Below are positions 45,793 through 54,319 of a stretch of 64,000 bases of DNA, in pieces. Below the pieces are notes generated by a model. That model was not told the DNA's origin. It made no database searches and saw nothing but the letters and a program-made list of their open reading frames with translations. Within the stretch, counting starts at the first letter, position 1; each line of letters starts with the position of its first letter. Source of the stretch: Aldehydirespirator sp965221605 (lineage in GTDB: Bacteria; Actinomycetota; Acidimicrobiia; Acidimicrobiales; Aldehydirespiratoraceae); contig CBDCSK010000014.1 of NCBI GenBank assembly GCA_965221605.1, positions 372,001 to 436,000 on the forward strand, read 5' to 3'. The translations under genes and the position numbers were made by a program.

Positions 45793-46362
45793 GTGAGCGG
45801 GCCGCGGCGGGTGGTGGTGGCCATCAGCGGAGCCACCGGAGTGGTCTACGGCATCCGGGCGCTCGAGCTGATGCAAGCCGTCGACGATGTGGAGACCCAC
45901 CTGGTGATGACCGGGCCTGGCCGCCAGACGCTGGCCTACGAGACCGATCTGGCACCTGCCGATGTGGAGGCCCTGGCCGACGTGGTCCACGGCTCCCGCG
46001 ACATCGCCGCGCCGCTGTCGTCGGGCTCGTTCGCCACCGCGGGGATGATCATCGCTCCGTGCTCGATCAAGATGCTCTCGGCGGTGGCCAACTCGTTCTG
46101 CGCCGATCTGGTGTCGAGGGCTGCGGACGTGACGTTGAAGGAGAGGCGGCCGCTGGTGATGCTGGTGCGCGAGACGCCGCTGCATCTGGGGCATCTGCGG
46201 CTGATGGCTCAGGCCGCGGAGATCGGCGCGGTCATCTACCCGCCGGTGCCGGCCTTCTACACCCGGCCGGAGTCGATCGAGGATCTGGTCGACCACACGG
46301 TGGTGCGGTCCCTGGAGCACCTGGGCGTCGACGTGGGCGGCATCGCCCGCTGGGGGGAGTAG
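45793..46362 (+). CDS. ubiX: UbiX flavin prenyltransferase
   Basis: This 189-residue protein starts at GTG 45793. The flavin-binding N terminus is VVVAISGATGVVYGIRALELM, the prenyl/phosphate site is IIAPCSIKMLSAVANSFCADLVSRAADVTLKERRPLVMLVRETP, and MAQAAEIGAVIYPPVPAFY completes the family signature. It prenylates FMN to give the UbiD cofactor. It lies 46 bp after the UbiD gene and is surely co-transcribed with it. Confidence 0.95.
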   Translation: MSGPRRVVVAISGATGVVYGIRALELMQAVDDVETHLVMTGPGRQTLAYETDLAPADVEALADVVHGSRDIAAPLSSGSFATAGMIIAPCSIKMLSAVANSFCADLVSRAADVTLKERRPLVMLVRETPLHLGHLRLMAQAAEIGAVIYPPVPAFYTRPESIEDLVDHTVVRSLEHLGVDVGGIARWGE

Positions 46363-46383
46363 GCACCGGCCCGCCTTGTTCGC

Positions 46384-46463
46384 CCGGCCGGCGGGTCCTG
46401 TCGGCGAGGCCGTTCGACCGACGGGGCTTCGCCCCATTGTCGGTCGCCCGTTCCTCACCGCCA
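46384..46463 (-). repeat. 80-bp inverted repeat with internal hairpin, right copy
   Basis: This is the reverse-complement partner of 42510-42589 (four mismatches). It follows the UbiX stop. In this copy the hairpin is more complete, with GACCGAC-AAT-GGGGC pairing to GCCCC-GTCGGTC. Confidence 0.85.
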
Positions 46464-46534
46464 CCCCCCGGCCTCACGGGGCCACGGTTCCCAGCCGGAT
46501 GCTGGGGGCTTCTATTGCGCTACTGGCTATTGCG

Positions 46535-48154
46535 CTATTGCAGGGTGCGGAGTACTACCTTCGCGGCGTTGCGGCCTGAGGCGCCCCATATTCCTGCGCC
46601 GGGGTAGGTGCCGGCGCCCGACAGGAACAGGCCGGGGACGGGGGCCCGGTAGCGGCTGAGTTCCCGGCGCCGGCCGAGCAGCGACGCCATCGGCGACGCC
46701 GCGTAGGACGGTGTGTAGCCGCGGGGCAGGAACAGCTCGCGCTCGTAGCGGTCCGGTGTCATGGTCCGGTAGCGGTCGATCGAGTCCAGGAACCCGGGCT
46801 GCAGCAGGCTCGACCACAGTTTCAGCCAGCGGGCCGGCTCCTGTGACCCCTCCCAGCCCCCCTCGAGGTTGTACGGGGTGAACAGGGCTTCGAGGCTCAG
46901 CACGTGGTGGCCGTCGCGGCTGCGCATCGACGGGTCCAGCACCGACGGTGCGTTGGCCATCATGGTCGGGCGCTCTGCCACCCGGCCGAGGGGCCTCAGC
47001 CGGTGGGCCTCGGCCAGTTCCTCGATCGAGGGCGACACCACGTAGTTGGACTGGGCGGGGTCGCGTCCCTCGAACAGGTCGAGCAGCCGGGACTCCTCCA
47101 GCGCCGGGTAGCGGGGGACGTCGGTGATCACCGCGTCGATCTTGGACTGGTACCCGTCGCCGGGTGCTTGGGAGCGGGCCCGGGCGACGAAGCGGCGGGC
47201 CCTGGCGCTCTGCGGCTCCGCCAGCCAGTGAGTGGCTACCGGGGCGGGGTCGCAGGTCGCCACCACCGCGGCCGCGTTTATCTCGGTGCCGTCGGCCAGG
47301 CGCACGCCCTGTACCCGCCGGCCGTCGCCGAGCAGGCCGGCTACCGGGGCGCCGCAGCTCAGCCGGCCGCCGGCCGCGGTGAAGGAGGCCGCCAGGGCGT
47401 CGGTGAGGGCGCCGCTGCCTCCGACTGGCCGGCCGGTCTTGACCATGTGGCGCATGGCGTACAGCGCGCCGGCCAGCCCGGTGCCGGGGCCGTCGGGTGG
47501 CGCCCCCCACACGGTCGGGCCGTTGGAGATGCCCGGCATGATCAGCGCCTCGTCGTCGAAGTAGGTCCGCAGCACGTCGAGCGCGGTGGCCCGGCTCCAC
47601 TTGAGCAGCCCGGCGCCTCCCCGGCCGCGGCGGGCCGCGAGCCGGGCCAGCATGCGGGGCGTGGAGGCCGCTCCGGTGCCCATCTCGAGGGTGATCTCGG
47701 CGACGGGCCGGGCGTCGGCGAGATAGCGGCGGTAGGCCTCGGCCTGCGAGGGCCGGTGCCGGCCGATGGACTCGATGGTGCGCTCGCTGTCGTTGAAGAA
47801 CAGCCACGGCGGGCTGCCGTCGTAGCTCAGATAGACGGTGGCGGGATCGGCTTCGAGGTAGCGCAGCCCGTGGCTGGCCAGGTCGAGGTCGTCCATGAAC
47901 GGCATGGCCCGCACCAGGGTGTGGTCGCAGCTGCAGATGTTGAAGCGGGCGTCGAGGTCGCTCACGGTCGAGGCGCAGCCGCCGACGGTGTCGCGGGCCT
48001 CCACCAGCATGGTGGCGACGCCGGCGCGGGCCAGGTAGGCAGCGCAGATGAGCCCGTTGTGGCCGCCGCCGACCACCACTACATCGATGTCTCCGGACGG
48101 CGCGGCCTGCTCGCGGCTGCGGTCGGCCTGTTCGGTCACGACCGTGTCGCTCAC
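46535..48154 (-). CDS. FAD-dependent oxidoreductase, PYROXD2/phytoene desaturase-like
   Basis: This 539-residue protein starts at GTG 48154, overlapping the yqeC stop by 4 nt. The FAD fold is VVVVGGGHNGLICAAYLARAGVATMLVE, followed by GGCASTVSDLDARFNICS. The C-terminal FAD contact is LFLSGAGTYPGAGIWGASGRNAAKVVL. These match the CrtI-like/PYROXD2 branch of carotenoid- or retinol-type oxidoreductases. No carotenoid genes are nearby, so a role in pigment synthesis is unsupported. Confidence 0.87.
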   Translation of the reverse strand: MSDTVVTEQADRSREQAAPSGDIDVVVVGGGHNGLICAAYLARAGVATMLVEARDTVGGCASTVSDLDARFNICSCDHTLVRAMPFMDDLDLASHGLRYLEADPATVYLSYDGSPPWLFFNDSERTIESIGRHRPSQAEAYRRYLADARPVAEITLEMGTGAASTPRMLARLAARRGRGGAGLLKWSRATALDVLRTYFDDEALIMPGISNGPTVWGAPPDGPGTGLAGALYAMRHMVKTGRPVGGSGALTDALAASFTAAGGRLSCGAPVAGLLGDGRRVQGVRLADGTEINAAAVVATCDPAPVATHWLAEPQSARARRFVARARSQAPGDGYQSKIDAVITDVPRYPALEESRLLDLFEGRDPAQSNYVVSPSIEELAEAHRLRPLGRVAERPTMMANAPSVLDPSMRSRDGHHVLSLEALFTPYNLEGGWEGSQEPARWLKLWSSLLQPGFLDSIDRYRTMTPDRYERELFLPRGYTPSYAASPMASLLGRRRELSRYRAPVPGLFLSGAGTYPGAGIWGASGRNAAKVVLRTLQ

Positions 48155-48885
48155 GGCCGCTCCCCGCCTGCGCCGGTGTCGGAGCGGATCACGACCAGCG
48201 ACTCGGTCCCCCGCCGGTCGAGTTCGGCGACCAGCTCCTGAACCTGGGGGTCGTCGCGATCGGCCCCGGCCACCGCCACAGTGAACCGGGCCGATGCGGG
48301 GACGTTCTTGGTCATGCCGACGGGACTGGTGAGCGCGGCGGCCGCCCGTGCCGGCGTGAGCCGCTCGTACGGCGAGCAGCCCGCCGCGGCGGCCACTCGC
48401 AGCGGTCGGTGGACCCGGTCGGCGATCACGTAGCCGAGCGCGTCGGCGCCGATGCAGGCCACCACGTGGGTGGACGTGGGCGGGATGGGCGGCTCCCACG
48501 GTGCGGGGGCGGTGAAGGGGCGGCGGCGGGCTCCATCGGCCTCCACAATTATGTGATCGGCGGCTCCGGCGACAAACCAGCGGTCGACCTCTTCGGGGCT
48601 GTAGCCGAGCGCTTTGCGCTCGTCGGTGCTTCGCCATGCCAGCACGGCGTCGTGTTGGGCGAAGGCGGCGGCCAGGTCGGCGTCGGTGGGGCCGACCAGG
48701 GTGGGGAACCCGCCGGTGCGGTCGCGTCCCATGCGGGTGGTGGTGGTGAGCAGCGTGGGGGCCGGCAGTTGGCGGCCCAGCGCGAACAGCAGGGTCGTCT
48801 TGCCGCCGCCGCCGACCAGGGACACCAGCGATCGGCGCCCCAGTTCGAGGGCCTCAGCGGCGCCGGCCAGGTCGGTGGCGCGCAC
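48151..48885 (-). CDS. yqeC: YqeC-family selenium cofactor biosynthesis protein
   Basis: This 244-residue P-loop protein has Walker A SLVGGGGKTTLLFALG near residue 25. It then reads LLTTTTRMGRDR, IIVEADGARRRPFTAPAPWEPPIPP near 115, and VVACIGADALG, which form the YqeC (TIGR03172) signature. YqeC is associated with selenium-dependent molybdenum hydroxylases. A selenocysteine tRNA lies about 190 bp upstream, strengthening the selenium link. No molybdenum hydroxylase is present in the window. Confidence 0.88.
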   Translation of the reverse strand: MRATDLAGAAEALELGRRSLVSLVGGGGKTTLLFALGRQLPAPTLLTTTTRMGRDRTGGFPTLVGPTDADLAAAFAQHDAVLAWRSTDERKALGYSPEEVDRWFVAGAADHIIVEADGARRRPFTAPAPWEPPIPPTSTHVVACIGADALGYVIADRVHRPLRVAAAAGCSPYERLTPARAAAALTSPVGMTKNVPASARFTVAVAGADRDDPQVQELVAELDRRGTESLVVIRSDTGAGGERP

Positions 48886-48900
48886 GGACCCGACGGTCGG

Positions 48901-48984
48901 TCAGATCTCCCGGATCTTGCGGGCCAGCACGACGGCCAGAGCCACCAGCGCGCCCAGGATTACAAGCCGCTTGAAGGTCTTCAC
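48901..48984 (-). CDS. Tiny single-pass membrane peptide (27 residues)
   Basis: GTG 48984 starts MKTFKRLVILGALVALAVVLARKIREI, described here as a basic start, one hydrophobic segment (LVILGALVALAVVLA) and a basic end. It lies 15 bp upstream of yqeC on the same strand. No family was recognised. The clean charge-hydrophobic-charge layout suggests a real membrane peptide, but such short frames can be chance. Confidence 0.4.
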   Translation of the reverse strand: MKTFKRLVILGALVALAVVLARKIREI

Positions 48985-49077
48985 ACGCCGAAGGGTAATG
49001 GCCGGACGCGCGACCGCAACGAGGTTCCGGGGGTGCCCGACGGGGCCAAGCTGAGCGAGCCGGTTACCCTGCCGGGC

Positions 49078-49173
49078 GGAGGTGTCTGAGCGCCTGGTGG
49101 GCTCCCCCGCCTTCAAAGCGGGTGGGACGGGCGATCCCCGTCCGGCGGGTTCGATTCCCGTCCACCTCCGCCA
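49078..49173 (+). tRNA. selC: tRNA-Sec (TCA), selenocysteine tRNA
   Basis: This 96-nt gene has an extended acceptor stem (GGAGGTG/CACCTCC plus discriminator G and an encoded CCA). The anticodon stem CCCGC/GCGGG surrounds CTTCAAA, giving TCA. A long variable arm (GGGACGGGCGATCCCCGTCC) and a T-arm with GGTTCGATTCCC follow. The TCA anticodon, long variable arm and size are diagnostic of tRNA-Sec. The host should therefore read some UGA codons as selenocysteine; selA, selB and selD must lie elsewhere. Confidence 0.93.
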
Positions 49174-49298
49174 CGGCTACCTGCCACCCGGCCACGGCAC
49201 TGCTCCCCATCCAACACCCGACAATGCGAGCAGTCCCCGCGGTTCGGGGTACCCGCGACCCGTCGCCGTACTCCGAGTCTGCCGACCACAGTCTGGAC

Positions 49299-49332
49299 AG
49301 TGTATGCACGTTATGTACAGGTCTTGTACACT
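49299..49332. promoter_or_regulatory. Nested palindromic sites upstream of orphan gene
   Basis: Two TGTACA palindromes (49314-49319 and 49325-49330) are enclosed by an outer AGTGTA/TACACT dyad, ending 7 bp before the GTG at 49340. The spacing fits an autoregulator or promoter-overlapping operator. Confidence 0.4.
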
Positions 49333-49339
49333 ACGAGTC

Positions 49340-49945
49340 GTGGCCCAGAAAACCAACCGAATGCCTCTCGACCAAGCGTCAGCCGCCAGCAATGCGGCCA
49401 TCGCTCAGGCTGTCGGCGAGCCCGATGCCGCACTCAGGACGATGCGGCAAACGAAGGCACAGATGGCTGAAGTGGATCGCGTCTACTGGGCTTGGCGTGC
49501 GGCCAGGACCACCCGGGGAGGCCGCTACCGAAGCGAGGATTGTCCCGATCGGGTATGGCGCACCGTCACCAAGATGCGATCCACCGGCAAGGTTCCTCGG
49601 GAGTTGTACGGCAACGTCGGGACTCACAACTACCCCCAGCTGTGGCTGTATCCGCCATACAGCTACCGAGTGATCGCCGTCGACGCAGACGACGGCGATC
49701 TTCTCGGCGACCTCCAGACGATCAAAGCCCGCGAACCCGCCGAAGCAGCGATCCTGGCCCTCGCTGCGATGGACATCGAATCCCCAGAGTACGGACTGCC
49801 CGAACTTCTAGAGCAACAGACACCTCGGTGCTTGCAAATCAAGCCCTTCAACCAGTGGCGATTCGTCTACGACACTTTCGTCTATGGCGAAGTAGAGGTC
49901 ACTGTGATCGACGTGGACCATGGCACGCCGGTCTCACCTCGGTAA
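49340..49945 (+). CDS. Hypothetical protein of the tRNA-Sec-adjacent region
   Basis: This 201-residue protein starts at GTG 49340 just behind nested palindromes. It has a helical N terminus (LDQASAASNAAIAQAVGEP) and a charged central part. Its C-terminal half is rich in beta residues (YPQLWLYPPYSYRVIAVDADDGDLLGDLQ, FVYDTFVYGEVEVTVIDVDHG). No signal peptide or membrane segment is seen. I do not recognise a family. It is the first gene of the accessory stretch after tRNA-Sec. Confidence 0.6.
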   Translation: MAQKTNRMPLDQASAASNAAIAQAVGEPDAALRTMRQTKAQMAEVDRVYWAWRAARTTRGGRYRSEDCPDRVWRTVTKMRSTGKVPRELYGNVGTHNYPQLWLYPPYSYRVIAVDADDGDLLGDLQTIKAREPAEAAILALAAMDIESPEYGLPELLEQQTPRCLQIKPFNQWRFVYDTFVYGEVEVTVIDVDHGTPVSPR

Positions 49946-50190
49946 GCGCCTTGCCCAAGCAGTCATCGAACACGTCGACCGGGCCCCGGAGCCGGCACCC
50001 TGGTCTGCTCCCCCATCAGGAGCGCGCCATCGAGCCCCGCGGTTGTCATCGGTCAACGCGGGCATCGGAGCAACCGACATGTCCAGCACAACATGAAGGC
50101 CCCACCCAGTCCCGGCTGCACCGCCAGTTGTCCATACACATCGCAGCCGCCCTTCGGACCCAAGAGCCGTACGCACGCTAGGACAGCACG

Positions 50191-50790
50191 ATGAGTAATC
50201 CCGTGGCCGCCGACGGCCGGCCCATACCCGATGGCCTAGTAGCAGCCATCGACGAGACGGTGCCCCAAGTTCAAGGCGGGGTCACCTACACCCTGGCGGC
50301 CACCATCTTTCGCGATGGTCAGGCAGCACGACGCGACATGCAAGAACTAACTGCCGGCCGCGCCAGACCGATCCACTGGCACAAGGAGGGACCAACCATT
50401 CGTGAGGCTGCCTTGAGTCTCATCGAGCACCACGTCATCAGAGGGAAGGCTCTGGCGCGGCGCGCGAGCCGCTCGGGTCAGGTCACCGCCCGAGCGGTGC
50501 TCATGGCAGAACTCGTGGTTGACCTCGCTAGCTATGGAGTCAGCCATATGATCATCGAGTCGCGAGGCGAATTGGAAGACGGACGCGACCGCAGCGTGAT
50601 GCTCGACTGCCTTCACGAACTCACGATCTCCAGCCTCACCTACGACTGGCGCACGAAGGCTGAACCGCTGCTTAGCTACCCGGATGCGCTGGCTGGCATC
50701 ACGCGGGAGCTACTCACGCTGGGACACTCACCTGGCTTCTACCGCCTACAGCAGGCAAGCATCGTATCCGAGGTCCGCTACATAGCGTGA
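50191..50790 (+). CDS. Hypothetical protein, possibly DUF3800-like
   Basis: This 199-residue protein has an early acidic AIDETV, a WHKEGPTIREAALSLIEHH stretch, VSHMIIESRGELEDGRDR near residue 115, and a closing SPGFYRLQQASIVSEVRYIA. Aspartate and glutamate placement in predicted strands recalls DUF3800 (RNase H-like fold) proteins common on mobile DNA, but similarity by eye is weak. Codon use is less GC-biased than in neighbouring chromosomal genes. It stands alone on the plus strand. Confidence 0.55.
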   Translation: MSNPVAADGRPIPDGLVAAIDETVPQVQGGVTYTLAATIFRDGQAARRDMQELTAGRARPIHWHKEGPTIREAALSLIEHHVIRGKALARRASRSGQVTARAVLMAELVVDLASYGVSHMIIESRGELEDGRDRSVMLDCLHELTISSLTYDWRTKAEPLLSYPDALAGITRELLTLGHSPGFYRLQQASIVSEVRYIA

Positions 50791-51354
50791 TCGGTGCCTC
50801 GGCATGCGTAAGCCCCGGCTCCCGTCCTAGGCGACCTATTCGGGTCCTCGGACTGGCCCTCCGGGGCTTGCGGCTTCCTCCCAGAACAGTACTGAGTGGC
50901 CTTCACATTATGCAGCCTCCAGGGTCTTCAGTCAACCAGACGAAAGCGATAGCCAGGAGCACGTGCGTGACGCACGTCCCGAGTCGCCCTCATGCTACGC
51001 CTTGGGTGCCATCCCGAGAGTGAGACCTTCATCGAGCACGCGACGCGTACTTCGAAGATCTCTATCGGCGGATCGAGGCGCTCGAGGCGGCCACCGTGAC
51101 GCGAACGCACGATCCCTGCTGCTCGCTCCCGACCAGCGGTAGCGCCCCACTACTTGCTGCTGCTCAGTACCTTCGGCATCCTGGTGACGGTGGCCTACCA
51201 GTCCTCAGATCAGGCGTTGCCAGCACTCATGGACCAAGTGAGTACTCGAACTCCTACGCAAATCGCGCTTGCCAAGACGATTCGCGTCGAGTTCCCACCC
51301 GAACTTCCGCGCCTCGTCGCCGCAGCCTGGCTGCGCGACGGTCTCCCAGAACAC
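50791..51354. other. Region without a convincing gene, probable gene remnants
   Basis: No full-length gene is seen. One frame near 51030-51095 reads RDAYFEDLYRRIEALEAATV, and another (51229-51405, plus) reads IRVEFPPELPRLVAAAWLRDGLP. Both look like protein but are cut off by stops, so they are probably fragments of decayed genes. Confidence 0.4.
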
Positions 51355-51711
51355 CTAGGAGCGTGGCACGATGCAGCGCTGTTGCCCGTCGCCGGACTTG
51401 AATAGGCGCAACACGGTGTAGGTCTCCTCATTGCGGTCGTCTCCGCCATGCGACTGGGCAATCACCCACACCTCGTGGAAGTAATCAAACGCGATGGCGT
51501 CCATGCTCGGGTGAGGTGACGGCGAGTCGGGACCGAAGAACTCGTTTAGCAACGATGCTGGCTCCATTTCAAGCATCACGGCCAACCACCTCAGATCGGG
51601 AGCGTTGTCCAGTTGCGCGTCGCCGGTCTTGTCGTTGATGCACTTCTGGATCACGGGAATGAGCCGCCGGTAGTCAACCCGCCCACCCTGTGGGGCGCTG
51701 CCATAGGTCAA
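51355..51711 (-). CDS. Hypothetical protein
   Basis: The 118-residue frame begins at ATG 51711. Its last 80 residues (PDLRWLAVMLEMEPASLLNEFFG, MDAIAFDYFHEVWVIAQSHGG) have ordinary protein composition. No family is recognised. It overlaps the end of the truncated gene upstream (stop 51674), suggesting that the two were once an operon or one gene split by a frameshift. Confidence 0.45.
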   Translation of the reverse strand: MTYGSAPQGGRVDYRRLIPVIQKCINDKTGDAQLDNAPDLRWLAVMLEMEPASLLNEFFGPDSPSPHPSMDAIAFDYFHEVWVIAQSHGGDDRNEETYTVLRLFKSGDGQQRCIVPRS

Positions 51712-52116
51712 GACCGCCCCGCGCCCGCTCTCCGCGTTGGAGCACCTTCACCACATCGACGAATCGGGTGTCCCCGCAGTAGCGCATCACCTCCGGGTCT
51801 ACGCGCAACGCCGTACCGGCCGCACGCTGCATCTGCTGCCGCGAGTAGCTCCTGGCTTCCACTGACACCAGAACATCACACACAGCCTTCATCAACTTGC
51901 CGAGAGGAAGGTGCCTGTTGGCGGTGGGGGCGTGATCCGACGCGAAGACGGTCCACACACACGACAGCCGCTCGTCAGGCCAGCGTCGGGCTGACCCGTG
52001 AGGCGAAAATGACTGCGTGAACCGGACCCCTGCCTCGTCGGTGCAGAGCGTGACCTCTACATCGGCGACGCGCCCGTCGGTCATGGACACCCGCCAATCG
52101 GGCGTCTTATCCCTTC
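51674..52116 (-). pseudogene. 3' remnant of a gene truncated by IS insertion
   Basis: The frame enters from the IS left end at 52117 and reads GRDKTPDWRVSMTDGRVADVEVTLCTDEAG and onward to a stop at 51674, about 147 codons. The sequence looks like the C-terminal part of a larger protein because there is no start codon with a ribosome site. The 5' part was not found on the other side of the IS, so more than a simple insertion took place. Confidence 0.55.
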
Positions 52117-54070
52117 CTGACCGGAATTTGTCGGGTTGGTGGGGGTTTGGTGACAGCAGATGGCCTCTGACGTGGGGTTTTGTGTCTCCGGGCAGCGTTT
52201 CGGTGGGGATATGTAGGGGCGACACATGGTTGACGGCGCGCTGGTTGAGGGCTGTTGTGGTGCCGTGTTCGTGAAGACGACCCGCCGTCGCAGGGGCGAC
52301 AGGGTGTACGAGTACTTGTCGTTGGTCGAGTCGGTGCGCGACGGCGCCAAGGTCGGCCACAGGACGCTTCTGCGCCTGGGGGAGGTGACCGCTCTGCGCG
52401 ATTCGGGGCAGCTGGAGCGGATCGTGGCCGCGTTGGAGGCCCATCTGCGCCGCGAGCGCGTCGACGTGGGTGCGGTGGCCGCTGAGGGGGCGCCGGCTGT
52501 GGGGGCGGTGGCCGCTGCGGCGGCGGTGTGGGGTCGGCTGGGACTGGACGGGTGGTTCGCGCAGCTCGGCGCGCGGCGGGGGTCCGAGGCGCTGGAGGAC
52601 GCGGTGTTCGCGATGGTCGCCAACCGGCTGGTGGCGCCGTGCTCGAAGCGGCGCCTGGTGGAGTGGGCCACAGAGGACGTGGTCATGCCTGCGGGCTGGG
52701 AGGCCCCGCCGCTGGGCCGCTGCTACCGGGCCCTCGAAGCGGTCGCCGACGCCAAAGAGGAAACCGAGGAGCACCTCTATGAGCGGCTGCGCGACCTGTC
52801 GAATCTGGACCTGCGGCTGGTGTGCTACGACTTGACCTCCACCTACTTCGAGGGATCGCCGCGGCCGTCGGGGCGGTTCGGGTCGCGGGCGTTCGGGTAC
52901 TCCCGTGACCATCGCAGCGACCGGCCCCGGATCGTGATCGGCCTTTTGTGCACCTCAGACGGGATCCCCATCGCGCACCACGTGTTCGCAGGCGACACCA
53001 ACGACGCCTCCACCCTGCCGGCGGTGCTCGCCGACCTCGCCGACAGGTTCGCGGTGGGCCGCATCTGCGTGGTCGCTGACCGGGGCCTCATCTCCAAAGA
53101 CAACGTCGAAGCAGTCGCCGACGCCGGGTTCGACCACCTGCTCGCCACCAGGCTGCACCGCGACCACATCGCCAAAGAAGCCCTCGAAGCCATCGACGAC
53201 GACACCGCCTGGGTCGAGATCCCCCAGCACCGCTGCCGGGCCGCGGACATCGCGCTGGCCGACGGGACCCGCGCCGTGGTCGTGGAGTCCGACGCCCGCG
53301 CCCGCCGAGACAACGCCCGCAGAACCGAGCTCATCGCGAGAGCCGAGGCCGACCTGCTGGCCCTGGAGCAACGGGTCCGTGACGGCCGCATCAGCGACCC
53401 CGCTGAAATCGGGCGGGCCGCGCAGCGCATCCTCGGCACCGCCGGCGCCGGACGCCTCTTCGACCTCGAGATCGGACCCGGCCGCTTCCTCTACCACTAC
53501 AACCAAGACGCCCTCGCCTACGAGGAACTCCTCGCCGGCCGCTACGTGCTCACCACCAGCCTCACACCCGCCCAGGCCACCACCGCCCAAGTCGTGGCCG
53601 CCTACCGGCAACTGGCGAACATCGAAGCAAGGTTCCGGACCCTCAAGGACTTCCTGCACCTGAGACCCGTCAGACACTGGACCGAACAAAGAGTCCGAGG
53701 CCACGTCGCAATCTGCGTCCACGCCGCCGTCATCGAGACCCTCATCGGCCAAGCCCTCGCCAAAGCAGACGTCCGCGACCCCGACCTCGACCACCAGCAC
53801 CTCAGCGCCGCCCGAGCCCTCAGAGAACTCAACCGCATCCGCCGCGTCAAACTCACCGCCAACGCCAACAGCATCGACCTCACCACCCGACGCACCCCCC
53901 TCCAGGCCCGAGCCCTCACCGCAATCGGAACCGACACCCGCAACTGGGACAAAACCACCATCACCTGACCCCGCCCAGCCCCACCGCGACCGCCGATGTA
54001 GTGGAAACACCCCACCGGCGCGCCCCCTCTGACCTCACAAAACGCGAAACACCCGACAAACTCCGGTCAG
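52117..54070 (+). mobile_element. Complete IS1634-type (IS1182/IS4-like DDE) insertion sequence
   Basis: The terminal inverted repeats are CTGACCGGAATTTGTCGGGT at 52117 and its near-exact complement (one mismatch) ending at 54070. They enclose a single transposase gene. Total length is about 1.95 kb. No target-site duplication is visible, because the right flank is a fragment of a second copy of the same element. Confidence 0.8.
52226..53968 (+). CDS. IS1634-family transposase
   Basis: This 580-residue DDE transposase is intact. The first catalytic Asp is in LRLVCYDLTSTYFEGSP near residue 205 and the second in ICVVADRGLISKDN near 285. The C-terminal Glu region is YRQLANIEARFRTLKDFLHLRPVRHWTEQRVRGH near 480. 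The ATG at 52226 is assumed; a GTG at 52265 begins the conserved FVKTTRRRRGDRVYEYLSLV block and may be the real start. It catalyses transposition of the enclosing element. No frameshift is seen, so the element may be active. Confidence 0.92.
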   Translation: MVDGALVEGCCGAVFVKTTRRRRGDRVYEYLSLVESVRDGAKVGHRTLLRLGEVTALRDSGQLERIVAALEAHLRRERVDVGAVAAEGAPAVGAVAAAAAVWGRLGLDGWFAQLGARRGSEALEDAVFAMVANRLVAPCSKRRLVEWATEDVVMPAGWEAPPLGRCYRALEAVADAKEETEEHLYERLRDLSNLDLRLVCYDLTSTYFEGSPRPSGRFGSRAFGYSRDHRSDRPRIVIGLLCTSDGIPIAHHVFAGDTNDASTLPAVLADLADRFAVGRICVVADRGLISKDNVEAVADAGFDHLLATRLHRDHIAKEALEAIDDDTAWVEIPQHRCRAADIALADGTRAVVVESDARARRDNARRTELIARAEADLLALEQRVRDGRISDPAEIGRAAQRILGTAGAGRLFDLEIGPGRFLYHYNQDALAYEELLAGRYVLTTSLTPAQATTAQVVAAYRQLANIEARFRTLKDFLHLRPVRHWTEQRVRGHVAICVHAAVIETLIGQALAKADVRDPDLDHQHLSAARALRELNRIRRVKLTANANSIDLTTRRTPLQARALTAIGTDTRNWDKTTIT

Positions 54071-54319
54071 AGAACTCAACCGCATCCGCCGCGTCAAACT
54101 CACCGCCAACGCCAACAGCATCGACCTCACCACCCGACGCACCCCCCTCCAGGCCCGAGCCCTCACCGCTGTCGGAACCGACACCCGCACCTGGGACAAA
54201 GCCACCATCACCTGACCCGGCCAACCCCCCACCGCGACCGCCGATGTAGTGGAAACACCAAACCGCCGCGCCCCCGTTGACCTCACAAAACGCGAAACAC
54301 CCGCCAAACTCGGGTCCGA
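54071..54319 (+). mobile_element. 3' fragment of a second IS1634-type copy
   Basis: From 54071 the sequence repeats the last 50 or so transposase codons (RELNRIRRVKLTANANSID) and the right end of the complete element, with scattered changes. It ends near a diverged terminal repeat (ACCCGCCAAACTCGGGTCC). The two right ends lie in tandem. This suggests nested insertion followed by deletion, or unequal recombination between copies. Confidence 0.8.

Noticed and set aside
48155..48637. N-terminal 161-codon extension of the FAD oxidoreductase
   Set aside because: It is a shifted reading of yqeC, Arg/Pro-rich and without motifs; the GTG at 48154 fits operon overlap.
49078..49339. Open frame through tRNA-Sec extending the 49340 gene upstream
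   Set aside because: The frame would run across the tRNA and palindromic region; the GTG at 49340 is better placed.
51154..51405. 83-codon plus-strand frame
   Set aside because: It starts with TTG without a ribosome site and overlaps the opposite-strand frame at its end; only a part looks like protein, so it is described as a remnant.
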